From Firmicutes bacterium UBA1440 (GTDB taxonomy: Bacteria > Bacillota > Clostridia > Peptostreptococcales > Anaerovoracaceae), in assembly GCA_002329565.1 (NCBI GenBank), contig DCTM01000045.1, positions 2,948-17,082 of the forward strand: a stretch of 14,135 nt of DNA. Reading direction: 5' to 3'. The notes under the pieces were generated by a model. It ran no database searches. It saw nothing but the letters and a program-made list of their open reading frames with translations, and had not been told where the DNA came from. Position 1 is the first letter of the stretch. Each line of letters begins with the position of its first letter. Shown piece by piece: positions 1 through 7,469 of this stretch. A program made the translations under genes and the position numbers.

Positions 1-1140
1 ATTGTTAATATTAAATATTATGCAAACACCGACAACAATATCGTCAATCTGATCTTTCCTATTGTACCTGAGCACCAATACAAGAGCGTGAAGGATTTTA
101 TCGCCAAAGGAAAGTCAGAGGATTTTATACCTGTCGGCACGGGGGCGTACAAGGTTGAAAAATACAATCGACTTTCGGACCTGACTTTGGTCGCGAACGA
201 GAATTACAGCGGAAAGAGGGCACAAAACACCCTCATTTTTGAAGTGCTTCCAAACAAGAAAAATGCAGTCAACCTTTTAAAATCAGGTGAGTTGTCTTTA
301 ATGTACAATAATGCTCCCGACAGGGAAACACTGATTTCGGATCCCGAGATTAAGACTTTTAACTATCCGTCTAACGAGCTTGAGATGATAGCCTTCAATA
401 CGAGCAAGGCGCCGTTTTCCGATAAGCGCGTAAGAAAGGCAATCGCCTATGCTGCAGATTCCGAAAAACTTTTGGAAAAAGCGTATTACAATGCCGGTAT
501 TGTAAGCGATTCCATCCTGTATCCGGGTTATTTCGGAACAGAGAATACGGGTAAGCTGTATGCCTATGATATTGACAAAGCAAAAGCCTCTCTGAAGCAG
601 GCAGGATACGAAGACAGGGACAACGACGGATATGTAGAGGATAAGGATGACAATGAAATTGAAATAAAGATACTGATTGATCGTGACAACACATCTCGAT
701 CGCTCGCTGCCGGCATTTTGAAAGAATCACTCGAGAAACTTGGAGTGACAGTAATCATTGATATGCAATCTGCCGAAGCATACAGGTCTATTCTCAATTA
801 CGGGAATTACGACATTGCCGTTGTCGGGATGAAAATAAATGAACGTTATGATTTAAGCCCGTTGCTTTCTTCTGCGGGCGGCAATATCGCGCGATACGAA
901 AACAAAAAGGTCGATATATATCTGTCACTGATGAGCGGAACAATCGATAACAGCGAAAAGGCGGAGACGGTGGCAGAATTGAAAAAAGTTCTCACAAGTG
1001 AAATTCCTTATTATTGCATTTTTTACAGAACCTACGGCATATTTTATACCGACACATTGGAAGGAACATTGACGCCGATTTACAATTATATGTATCGCGA
1101 TTGTGAAGAGTGGACTTGCAGATATGAGAAAGTTTTTTAA
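1..1140 (+). CDS. Family 5 extracellular solute-binding protein of an ABC transporter (oligopeptide/dipeptide type), 5' end missing
   Basis: The frame is open from base 1 to a TAA at 1138-1140, giving 379 residues. Full-length members are usually 500-550 residues, so the lipoprotein signal and first lobe are probably outside the window. A GTG at 88 is not a credible start because family-like sequence (FPIVPEHQY) lies upstream of it. The hinge and second lobe are clear: the motif DKRVRKAIAYA begins at residue 141, and an acidic loop DRDNDG at residues 205-210 matches the D-x-D-x-DG element usual in this family. The family captures peptides or similar solutes outside the cell and delivers them to a permease. 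The ligand cannot be told from sequence. No permease or ATPase gene follows; the next features are tRNAs, so any partner genes would be upstream. Family call is firm, substrate unknown. Confidence 0.88.
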   Translation: MVNIKYYANTDNNIVNLIFPIVPEHQYKSVKDFIAKGKSEDFIPVGTGAYKVEKYNRLSDLTLVANENYSGKRAQNTLIFEVLPNKKNAVNLLKSGELSLMYNNAPDRETLISDPEIKTFNYPSNELEMIAFNTSKAPFSDKRVRKAIAYAADSEKLLEKAYYNAGIVSDSILYPGYFGTENTGKLYAYDIDKAKASLKQAGYEDRDNDGYVEDKDDNEIEIKILIDRDNTSRSLAAGILKESLEKLGVTVIIDMQSAEAYRSILNYGNYDIAVVGMKINERYDLSPLLSSAGGNIARYENKKVDIYLSLMSGTIDNSEKAETVAELKKVLTSEIPYYCIFYRTYGIFYTDTLEGTLTPIYNYMYRDCEEWTCRYEKVF

Positions 1141-1148
1141 AAAAACTC

Positions 1149-1177
1149 TTTACAAAAGTTGGCCTTTATGCTAATAT
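1149..1177 (+). promoter_or_regulatory. Sigma-A-like promoter of the tRNA-Leu / yajC unit
   Basis: A -35 box TTTACA at 1149-1154 and a -10 box TAATAT at 1172-1177 are separated by exactly 17 bases. Transcription would start near 1184, about 16 bases before the first tRNA. The -35 has one mismatch to TTGACA and the -10 one mismatch to TATAAT. The placement directly ahead of a stable RNA gene supports it; it is inferred from sequence only. Confidence 0.7.
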
Positions 1178-1199
1178 ACTCATTGTGATAATTAATTGA

Positions 1200-1283
1200 G
1201 CGGCTGTGGCGGAATGGCAGACGCGCACGGTTGAGGGCCGTGTGGGTAAAACCGTGCTGGTTCAAGTCCAGTCAGCCGCACCA
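1200..1283 (+). tRNA. tRNA-Leu, anticodon GAG
   Basis: This is a class II tRNA of 84 nt including an encoded CCA (1281-1283). The acceptor stem GCGGCTG (1200-1206) pairs with CAGCCGC ahead of A1280. The anticodon stem CACGG/CCGTG encloses loop TTGAGGG with anticodon GAG at 1233-1235, which reads CUC and CUU. A long variable arm follows, as expected for leucine. The T-loop is TTCAAGT with stem CTGG/CCAG. It is the first RNA after the promoter at 1149-1177. Confidence 0.95.
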
Positions 1284-1344
1284 ATTATTATTTTTTTTTA
1301 TCTTAACAGTTAAAGCAAACGACAGCAGCAAGAAAACATTTTGT

Positions 1345-1431
1345 GCCGGCGTGATGGAATTGGCAGACGTGCGGGACTCAAAATCCCGTGGTGGCAACAC
1401 CGTGTGGGTTCGACCCCCACCGCCGGCACCA
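1345..1431 (+). tRNA. tRNA-Leu, anticodon CAA
   Basis: A second class II tRNA of 87 nt with encoded CCA (1429-1431). The acceptor stem GCCGGCG (1345-1351) pairs with CGCCGGC (1421-1427). The anticodon stem CGGGA/TCCCG holds loop CTCAAAA with anticodon CAA at 1379-1381, reading UUG. It has a long variable arm and a T-loop TTCGACC between GTGGG and CCCAC. It lies 61 bases after the first tRNA-Leu with no clear promoter between them, so the two are probably cotranscribed. Confidence 0.95.
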
Positions 1432-1472
1432 TTTTTCAAAAGGCATATGCAGACAGTCGAGGAGGATATCGT

Positions 1473-1922
1473 ATGGATAAACTGGTAATCAATTTATCAC
1501 CCTTATTGCTTTTAATCATCTTCATGTACTTCTTTTTTATAAAGCCACAGAAAAAAAGAGAAAAAGAAACAGAGATGATGCGTAAAACCGTACAGGTCGG
1601 TGATGAAATCATTACGATCGGCGGTATCTGCGGTAAGGTTGTAAGAACAAAGGAAGAAAGCATCGTAATTCAAGTTGGCGCCGACAAGGTAAAGTTTGAG
1701 ATTATGCGTTGGTCAGTGTCGAGCGTTGTCAACAGAGACGCAGTTGCGGATGCCAAGAAGGAATCTGAGAAGAAAGAAGATGAACCTGCTCCAAAGAAGT
1801 CCCTGCCTAAGAAAATGAAAAAGGCATCGGATAAAAAAGAAGAGGAATCTGTTGCGCCTACAGCCGATGCGGAAACGACTGCTACGGACAATGAAGGCGA
1901 AAAGGCCGATTCGGAAGCATAG
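1473..1922 (+). CDS. yajC: YajC, Sec translocon accessory subunit
   Basis: YajC is the small membrane partner of SecD and SecF in the Sec holotranslocon. The protein is 149 aa. It has one N-terminal membrane helix (about residues 8-24), then the family hallmark IKPQKKREKE and a small cytoplasmic domain with VQVGDEIITIGGICGKV, typical of YajC. The last 60 or so residues are a Lys/Glu/Ala-rich low-complexity tail (PAPKKSLPKKMKK and similar), making it longer than the usual 90-110 aa. The ATG at 1473 is chosen because GGAGG (1461-1465) precedes it by 7 bases and the helix follows at once; the same frame stays open upstream only because it reads through the tRNA gene. The gene is 41 bases after tRNA-Leu(CAA), and a terminator closes the unit. 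Confidence 0.93.
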   Translation: MDKLVINLSPLLLLIIFMYFFFIKPQKKREKETEMMRKTVQVGDEIITIGGICGKVVRTKEESIVIQVGADKVKFEIMRWSVSSVVNRDAVADAKKESEKKEDEPAPKKSLPKKMKKASDKKEEESVAPTADAETTATDNEGEKADSEA

Positions 1923-1940
1923 AACTATAAGACGATAAAC

Positions 1941-1979
1941 GGAACATCCATTGCACTATGCAAGAGGGTGTTCTTTTTT
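1941..1979 (+). terminator. Rho-independent terminator after yajC
   Basis: GAACATCC (1942-1949) pairs with GGGTGTTC (1966-1973) over 8 bp with one G-U pair. An inner stem TTGCA (1951-1955) / TGCAA (1959-1963) closes a 3-base loop. Six T follow directly (1974-1979). It lies 19 bases after the yajC stop and separates yajC from the next membrane protein gene. Confidence 0.88.
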
Positions 1980-2022
1980 ATTTCCCTCGCAATAAAATAT
2001 ATCAAAAAAGGAGTAAGAGTTC

Positions 2023-2388
2023 ATGTATATGATTGTGAAACTTTTGAAAGGCTGTGCGCTTTCATGCATTCTGTTTTTAATCTTATTGCTCGCCGCTTCG
2101 CTTGCACTCTCTTTTACTTCGCTTCCTGCGAGCTTCTCATCGCCGATTGCAACTGCAATTCTCGCCTTGTGCTGCGGCCTCATGGGATATTTTACTGCCG
2201 GCATATTTGGCAAACGCGGGCTGCTGATAGGCATGACTGCGGCATTTTTACTCGAAATCCTGCTCATCACCGCTATAATGATGTTCTTTTCGATGAAAAT
2301 TTCAGATTACGATCTCGGGCTCCGTCACGTTCTGCCGGTGCTGCTTGGCGGCATTGGAGGAGTACTGGGAATAAGTTGCGAAAAATAG
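2023..2388 (+). CDS. TIGR04086-type (YrzE-like) small integral membrane protein, function unknown
   Basis: A 121-aa, strongly hydrophobic protein with about four predicted membrane helices: roughly residues 9-30, 40-62, 65-87 and 102-118. There is almost no soluble domain and the C-terminus is short. Glycine-rich stretches (LCCGLMGYFTAGIFGKRG and LLGGIGGVLG) resemble the TIGR04086/YrzE membrane family, which from memory is often found beside yajC in Firmicutes; the family's function is not established. The ATG at 2023 has GGAG (2010-2013) nine bases upstream; an ATG two codons later is possible. It follows the yajC terminator by about 43 bases and I see no convincing promoter of its own, so it may depend on read-through. 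Its position between yajC and secDF suggests, but does not prove, a role at the Sec translocon. Confidence 0.78.
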   Translation: MYMIVKLLKGCALSCILFLILLLAASLALSFTSLPASFSSPIATAILALCCGLMGYFTAGIFGKRGLLIGMTAAFLLEILLITAIMMFFSMKISDYDLGLRHVLPVLLGGIGGVLGISCEK

Positions 2389-2419
2389 TCCTTGACTACA
2401 AAAAAAACACTTTCGGCTC

Positions 2420-2448
2420 TTGTGAAATATGTGTAAAAGTAGTACAAT
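2420..2448 (+). promoter_or_regulatory. Sigma-A-like promoter ahead of secDF
   Basis: A -35 box TTGTGA (2420-2425) and a -10 box TACAAT (2443-2448) are 17 bases apart. Transcription would start near 2455, giving a leader of about 65 bases before the secDF ATG. It is the only promoter-like signal seen for the long gene cluster that follows. Inferred from sequence. Confidence 0.62.
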
Positions 2449-2519
2449 TTAATGATAGCAATTTTATATCAAATTGATGATTTAAATACTTTTACAAGGA
2501 CAGAAGGTGGAAAACTAAA

Positions 2520-4757
2520 ATGAGTCATAATTCAAAGAGGATATTGGCAGTCGCTCTGATTATTATCATCATTGTGGGATGGTATATCACACTGTTTGGT
2601 ATCGGAAGCGTTGCCCCTCTCAAGGATCGTATGAAATTGGGTCTCGATATAAAGGGAGGCGTCTATGTAGTCATGGAGGCACAGACGGACGCCAAAGACA
2701 AAGAACTGAGAGACTTGATGGAACAAACGCAGGCGGTAATAGAAAATCGTGTCAATCAGCTTGGTGTATCAGAACCGGTAGTTACGATTGAAGGGACAAA
2801 GAGAATCCGTGTTGAAATGCCGGGTCTTGAAAACTCTGAAGAAGCTATAAACGCGATAGGCAAAACTGCGCAGCTTCAGTTCGCACTTGCCGATGGGACG
2901 ATTATTTTGGACGGATCGCAGGTTAAGACCGCTTCCGCTGTGCAGGATAAAGAACATGGCGGTTATGCCATTGCTCTTGAGTTTAACAGTGAAGGCGCAA
3001 AAGCCTTTGCGGATGCAACGCAGAAGGCCTCGACCGGTCAGGTGACATCCTCGATGTCGGGTGTCATGAACAATGCGATAGCAATTATACTCGACGATGA
3101 AATCATCTCTGCACCTATAGTAAGCGAAACTATTCGCGGAGGCAAATGCGAAATTTCCAGCAATCAGGTAGGCGGTTATCCTCAGGCAGAAGCATCTGAG
3201 ACGGCAGCTCTTATAAGAGGCGGAGCACTTCCTGTCGCACTGCATGAGGTCAATTCGGGCAATCAGACAGCAAAGATCGGCGAGTCAGCCTTTAACGATA
3301 CAATCAAGGCCGGCATGATCGGACTGGGCATTGTCTTTGTCGTGATGATTGCAGGATACAGTATAATGGGTATCGCAGCAAATATTGCCCTCTTGCTTTA
3401 CATCTTGCTCATACTTTGGCCGATGATTGCAATGGGTGCAGTACTGACATTGCCGGGAATCGCAGGTATAATCCTATCTATAGGTATGGCGCTCGATGCG
3501 AATATAGTTATCTTCTCGAGAATAAAAGAAGAGATAATCAACGGCAAATCAATTCGTACCGCTGTACAGTCAGGTTTCCGCCGAGCGCTCGGAACGGTTA
3601 TGGACTCACAGCTTACAACAATAATTGCGGCTTTGGTGCTCTACCAAATAGGAACGAGTTCCGTTAAAGGATTCGCATTGACACTGATGATAGGTATTTT
3701 GGCAAGCTTGCTGACAGCGACGGTTGTCACTCAGTTGTTTGTCGACATCATCGCTGAGAGCAGAACCTTCGGAATAAAGAGATTCTTCGGCTTCGGGAAA
3801 AACGACGAACCTCGTTTTATGTGGCGCAAGAATGTCGACTTTATGCAATTTAAAAAGATATTCTATATCATCGCGGTTACTGTTATTGTGGCAGGATTAG
3901 TTACAGGCGGAGTTCGCGGCATGAATTACGGTATCGACTTTACCGGCGGCACGATGATGCAGCTCGACTTCAACGAGAAAGTGTCGGAAGAAGATGTCCG
4001 CTCAGTCTTGGAAGAAAACAAAGTTAACGATGCGGAAATCGTCTTTGCTTCGGATGACCATAGCGAAGTGATTATCAAAACTAAGGTTGCCTTGGAAAAT
4101 AAAGAGCGCGCCGCTTTAATAAAAAATATGGAAAACAAGCTGGGTGAAGCGAATGTTACCGCCAGTGAACTGTTTGGTCCTTCGGTCGGAAAAGAGTTGA
4201 GATATAACGCCTTATTGGCCGTATTCATCGCTTCGATCGGTATGTTGATTTATATTATCATCCGATTTGAATGGAAGTTCGGCTTGGCTTCAATCGCGAG
4301 CATCGCACATGACGTACTTCTCGTCATCGCCTTCTATGCGATCTTCCATGTCACGATCAACAATCCGTTCATTGCAGGTATCCTCACGGTAGTCGGATAC
4401 TCGATTAATGATACGATTGTAGTCTTTGACCGTGTGAGGGAAAACTTGGGTTTGATGTCTAAGACAAAGACAGAGGATCTCGTCAATAAGAGTATTAACC
4501 AGACGCTCGTCAGATCCCTGATGACATCGGCGACGACTTTGATCGTAATGATTCCGCTGTTCTTCTTGTCAGGTTCCACAATACGAGGCTTTGTCGTTCC
4601 GTTGATGATCGGTATCATTGTAGGTGCTATGTCGAGTATTACTATTTCCACTCCGGTCTATTGTGATTTGTGGAGATTCGCGGAACGCTTAGGCCCAAAG
4701 ACGAGATACAAAGGAAGCAGCAAGAAGAAAGATAAAAAAGCAAAGCAAGAAAAATAG
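2520..4757 (+). CDS. secDF: SecDF, fused protein translocase subunits SecD and SecF
   Basis: SecDF is an RND-family, cation-driven motor that pulls exported proteins out of the SecYEG channel. This 745-aa protein joins SecD and SecF in one chain, close in length to B. subtilis SecDF. The SecD half has an N-terminal helix (about 8-26), LGLDIKGG at 40-47, an extracytoplasmic domain, and GMALDAN at 322-328 with the ion-relay Asp326. The SecF half begins near residue 440, with GIDFTGG at 471-477 and the motif GYSINDTIVVFDR containing Asp631, matching the essential SecF Asp. The C-terminus is Lys-rich and cytoplasmic. No ribosome site is seen at the SecD/SecF junction, so a true fusion is likely. 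The ATG at 2520 has AAGGTGG (2504-2510) nine bases upstream. It opens the long cluster, 27 bases before rel. Confidence 0.96.
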   Translation: MSHNSKRILAVALIIIIIVGWYITLFGIGSVAPLKDRMKLGLDIKGGVYVVMEAQTDAKDKELRDLMEQTQAVIENRVNQLGVSEPVVTIEGTKRIRVEMPGLENSEEAINAIGKTAQLQFALADGTIILDGSQVKTASAVQDKEHGGYAIALEFNSEGAKAFADATQKASTGQVTSSMSGVMNNAIAIILDDEIISAPIVSETIRGGKCEISSNQVGGYPQAEASETAALIRGGALPVALHEVNSGNQTAKIGESAFNDTIKAGMIGLGIVFVVMIAGYSIMGIAANIALLLYILLILWPMIAMGAVLTLPGIAGIILSIGMALDANIVIFSRIKEEIINGKSIRTAVQSGFRRALGTVMDSQLTTIIAALVLYQIGTSSVKGFALTLMIGILASLLTATVVTQLFVDIIAESRTFGIKRFFGFGKNDEPRFMWRKNVDFMQFKKIFYIIAVTVIVAGLVTGGVRGMNYGIDFTGGTMMQLDFNEKVSEEDVRSVLEENKVNDAEIVFASDDHSEVIIKTKVALENKERAALIKNMENKLGEANVTASELFGPSVGKELRYNALLAVFIASIGMLIYIIIRFEWKFGLASIASIAHDVLLVIAFYAIFHVTINNPFIAGILTVVGYSINDTIVVFDRVRENLGLMSKTKTEDLVNKSINQTLVRSLMTSATTLIVMIPLFFLSGSTIRGFVVPLMIGIIVGAMSSITISTPVYCDLWRFAERLGPKTRYKGSSKKKDKKAKQEK

Positions 4758-4784
4758 AAATATATCCAAAGAAAGTAATTGTGT

Positions 4785-6986
4785 ATGGATTTAAAAAAAG
4801 AGCTGTTAGACTATTTACAAAAAATAAACCCGGCATGTGATTTGGAATTGATAGGAAGAGCGTACGACTTGGCGAATGAGATGCATAAAAATCAGCTGCG
4901 CAAGTCGGGTGACCCCTATATCATTCATCCGGTTGCTGTGTTGAAAGCGCTTGCGGATCTTGGCATGGATGATCAAGCCTTGGTGGCAGGCATGCTTCAT
5001 GATGTTGTCGAAGACACGGAATACACAAAGGAGCAGCTGGCGGAAGATTTCGGAGAAGAAGTCGCCTTGTTGGTCGACGGTGTCACAAAACTCGGTTCAT
5101 TAAAGTTTGAATCGAAAGAGGAATTCCAGGCAGAAAATCTTCGCAAGATGTTCCTCGCCATGTCAAAAGACATCCGAGTTTTGATCATCAAACTGGCTGA
5201 CAGACTCCATAATATGCGTACCATCAATTACATGAACGAAAACAAGATCATTGAGAAGAGCCGCGAGACGCTGGATATTTATGCGCCGCTTGCGGCTCGA
5301 CTCGGCATGTACAACATAAAATTTGAGCTTGAGGATATCGCCCTGAAATATCTGCAACCTGAAGCTTACGAAAAACTTGTACAAGAAGTTGAGAATAAAA
5401 AACAGCAGAGACAGAAGCTGATTGATACTGTTATCGGAGAAATCAAGGTGCAACTCGACGAGCTTGGCATTCACTACGATATAATGGGGCGTTCCAAGCA
5501 TCTCTACAGTGTCTACAGAAAGATGAAATTCCAAGATAAGGCACTGGATGAGATTTTTGACTTGACTGCTGTACGTGTGATCGTAGATACGGTCAGAGAT
5601 TGTTACGCCGTTCTCGGTATCGTACATACTATGTGGAAGCCGATTCCGGGCAAGTTCAAGGATTATGTGGCGATGCCGAAACCGAACATGTACCAATCGC
5701 TGCACACGACTGTTATCGGAGACAACGGTGAACCGTTTGAAATTCAAATCAGAACGTATGAAATGCATAAGGTGGCCGAATACGGTATTGCAGCGCATTG
5801 GAAATACAAAGAGGGGAAGACTTCAACAGATCAGGAAGAGTCTAAGCTTTCTTGGTTGCGTCAGACGTTGGAGTGGCAAAAGGATATAAACGACCCGAGA
5901 GAGTTTATGGAAACGCTTAAGGTCGATCTCTTCGCCTCACAGGTATTCGTTTTCACTCCACAGGGCAAAGTAATTGAGTTGCCTGCAGGCAGCACACCTC
6001 TGGATTTTGCTTTTAAGATTCACTCCGCTGTAGGATATAAATGCGTCGGTGCCAAAATTAACGGTAAGATTGTTCCGCTTAATACAAAGCTGGAGAACGG
6101 CAATATCGTCGAAATCATAACATCGGGAAATTCAAGCGGACCCAGTACAGACTGGCTTAAAATCGCCAAGACAAGTTCAGCGCGAAACAAGATACGTCAG
6201 TGGTTGAAAAAAGAAAACCAAGGCGATGCGATAGAGAAGGGCAAGGATATGCTTGACAAGTATATCCACAAGAAAGGTTACGATCCAAAGGTGGTAGCAA
6301 AAAATGCCAACCTCGTTAAGGCTTTCAAGCAGCTAAATTACACTTCGCTCGACGACATGTTTCGGCAGATTGCCAACGGCGGAGCTGCCCTCTCGAAGAC
6401 GGGCGTGTTGCTGATCGGATACTATCATGATGAGAAAAAAGAGGACCTGAAAAACAGCGAGAAGACCCTTGAAGAGAGCGTAGCGGCGGAAAATGCCAAG
6501 ACGAAAAAGGTCAAAAAGGACAATAATTTAGACAAGGGTATAGTCGTCGAAGGCGTGGACAACCTTATGATTCGCATGTCCAAATGTTGCAATCCGGTAC
6601 CCGGAGATGAAATCATAGGTTTCATCACCAAGGGAAGGGGGATATCTGTTCACAGAGCTGACTGCGTCAATATGCTCTCCTTACCCGACGAAGAACGAGC
6701 GCGCTTTATCCAGGTGCGATGGGACGAGAGCAAGATGGACAAAGCATCATATGATGCAGATTTCAGCATATTGGCTGAGGACCGGCGAGGTTTGATAGCC
6801 GATCTCTCCAGATTATGCGAGGATCATGATGTCAACATTACCGGCGTAATGGCCAAGTCAACAAAAGATCACTTTGTCAACATCACCATGACTCTTTCCA
6901 TTTCCAACACTGCACAAGTCGAAAGACTCTTGCGTCTCTTTAAAAATGTGGCCGGCGTGGTAGATGTGTACAGAACAGTAGTATAG
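4785..6986 (+). CDS. rel: Bifunctional (p)ppGpp synthetase/hydrolase Rel (RelA/SpoT homologue)
   Basis: Rel makes and degrades the alarmone (p)ppGpp when uncharged tRNA reaches the ribosome. The 733-aa protein has the full long-RSH order. The HD hydrolase keeps His48, His72-Asp73, the EDT motif at 76-78 and Asp139. The synthetase domain has GRSKHLYS starting at 235, YQSLH at 303-307 and Glu319 in EIQIRT. A TGS domain (about 392-455), helical linker, Cys/His zinc domain (Cys601, Cys602, His623, Cys627) and C-terminal ACT domain follow. The charge motif before the substrate loop is KFKD (290-293), basic like the RxKD of bifunctional enzymes rather than the acidic ExDD of RelA, so both activities are expected. 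The ATG at 4785 is preferred; an in-frame TTG at 4779 is too close to the weak AGAAAG ribosome site (4770-4775). Confidence 0.95.
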   Translation: MDLKKELLDYLQKINPACDLELIGRAYDLANEMHKNQLRKSGDPYIIHPVAVLKALADLGMDDQALVAGMLHDVVEDTEYTKEQLAEDFGEEVALLVDGVTKLGSLKFESKEEFQAENLRKMFLAMSKDIRVLIIKLADRLHNMRTINYMNENKIIEKSRETLDIYAPLAARLGMYNIKFELEDIALKYLQPEAYEKLVQEVENKKQQRQKLIDTVIGEIKVQLDELGIHYDIMGRSKHLYSVYRKMKFQDKALDEIFDLTAVRVIVDTVRDCYAVLGIVHTMWKPIPGKFKDYVAMPKPNMYQSLHTTVIGDNGEPFEIQIRTYEMHKVAEYGIAAHWKYKEGKTSTDQEESKLSWLRQTLEWQKDINDPREFMETLKVDLFASQVFVFTPQGKVIELPAGSTPLDFAFKIHSAVGYKCVGAKINGKIVPLNTKLENGNIVEIITSGNSSGPSTDWLKIAKTSSARNKIRQWLKKENQGDAIEKGKDMLDKYIHKKGYDPKVVAKNANLVKAFKQLNYTSLDDMFRQIANGGAALSKTGVLLIGYYHDEKKEDLKNSEKTLEESVAAENAKTKKVKKDNNLDKGIVVEGVDNLMIRMSKCCNPVPGDEIIGFITKGRGISVHRADCVNMLSLPDEERARFIQVRWDESKMDKASYDADFSILAEDRRGLIADLSRLCEDHDVNITGVMAKSTKDHFVNITMTLSISNTAQVERLLRLFKNVAGVVDVYRTVV

Positions 6987-7003
6987 AATAAAGGAAGAAA
7001 TAT

Positions 7004-7456
7004 ATGAGAGCAGTAGTACAGAGAGTAACGGAAGCTGATGTAACGGTAGACGGAAAGATTACCGGCAGCATCAAGGAAGGGCTCATGGTCTTAATCGGAG
7101 TTGAAGACGGCGACGGAGACAGTGATGCGAGCTATATTGCCAAAAGGATTGCCAATCTGCGCATCTTTGATGATGAAAACGGTGTTATGAACCGCTCCGT
7201 AACGGATATAGGCGGAGACATCCTCGCAGTTTCGCAGTTCACTCTGCTTGGCGATGTCAGAAAGGGAAACAGGCCTAGTTATGTGGCCGCAGCCAAGCCC
7301 GAGATTGCAAACTCAATATACAGAACTGTCATCGATAAACTGCAGAACGAATACGGTCTGCATGTCGAGGAAGGTGTGTTTCAAACCGAAATGTTGGTTA
7401 GAATCCATAATAACGGACCGGTGACCATTTTAATAGACAGTAAAAAATGTTTTTAA
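7004..7456 (+). CDS. dtd: D-aminoacyl-tRNA deacylase Dtd
   Basis: Dtd hydrolyses D-amino acids (and glycine) mischarged onto tRNA, recycling the tRNA and protecting translation. The 150-aa protein has the usual family length and start (MRAVVQRV). It has the SQFTL motif at 77-81 with Thr80, followed by the KGNRPSY segment, and the NNGPVT segment with the Gly138-Pro139 pair that selects chirality. The stretch before it reads QTEM where many Dtd proteins have a G-A-x-M pattern; this is a mild divergence and not a sign of loss. AAGGAAG (6991-6997) gives a good ribosome site. It sits 17 bases after rel and 13 before the next gene, a common order in clostridia. Confidence 0.95.
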   Translation: MRAVVQRVTEADVTVDGKITGSIKEGLMVLIGVEDGDGDSDASYIAKRIANLRIFDDENGVMNRSVTDIGGDILAVSQFTLLGDVRKGNRPSYVAAAKPEIANSIYRTVIDKLQNEYGLHVEEGVFQTEMLVRIHNNGPVTILIDSKKCF

Positions 7457-7469
7457 CGGGGAAATTCAG

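Noticed and set aside
1126..1148. AT-rich inverted repeat at the end of the solute-binding protein gene as a terminator
   Set aside because: The arms are almost all A-T, leave essentially no loop, and are not followed by a T run.
1341..1472. Upstream extension of the yajC frame
   Set aside because: The extra 44 residues are translated tRNA sequence; GGAGG and the membrane helix support ATG 1473.
1231..1488. Open frame running across both tRNA-Leu genes
   Set aside because: It reads through two well-formed tRNAs and has no ribosome site or family resemblance.
1956..2270. 104-residue minus-strand frame opposite the membrane protein gene
   Set aside because: No family resemblance or ribosome site; the + strand frame has a start site and clear membrane helices.
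2389..2519. T-box or riboswitch leader before secDF
   Set aside because: The region is short and AT-rich; I see a promoter but no T-box consensus or stable aptamer-like fold.
5163..5798. 211-residue open frame on the minus strand within rel
   Set aside because: It is a shadow of a firmly identified + strand gene, with no recognisable domain or ribosome site.
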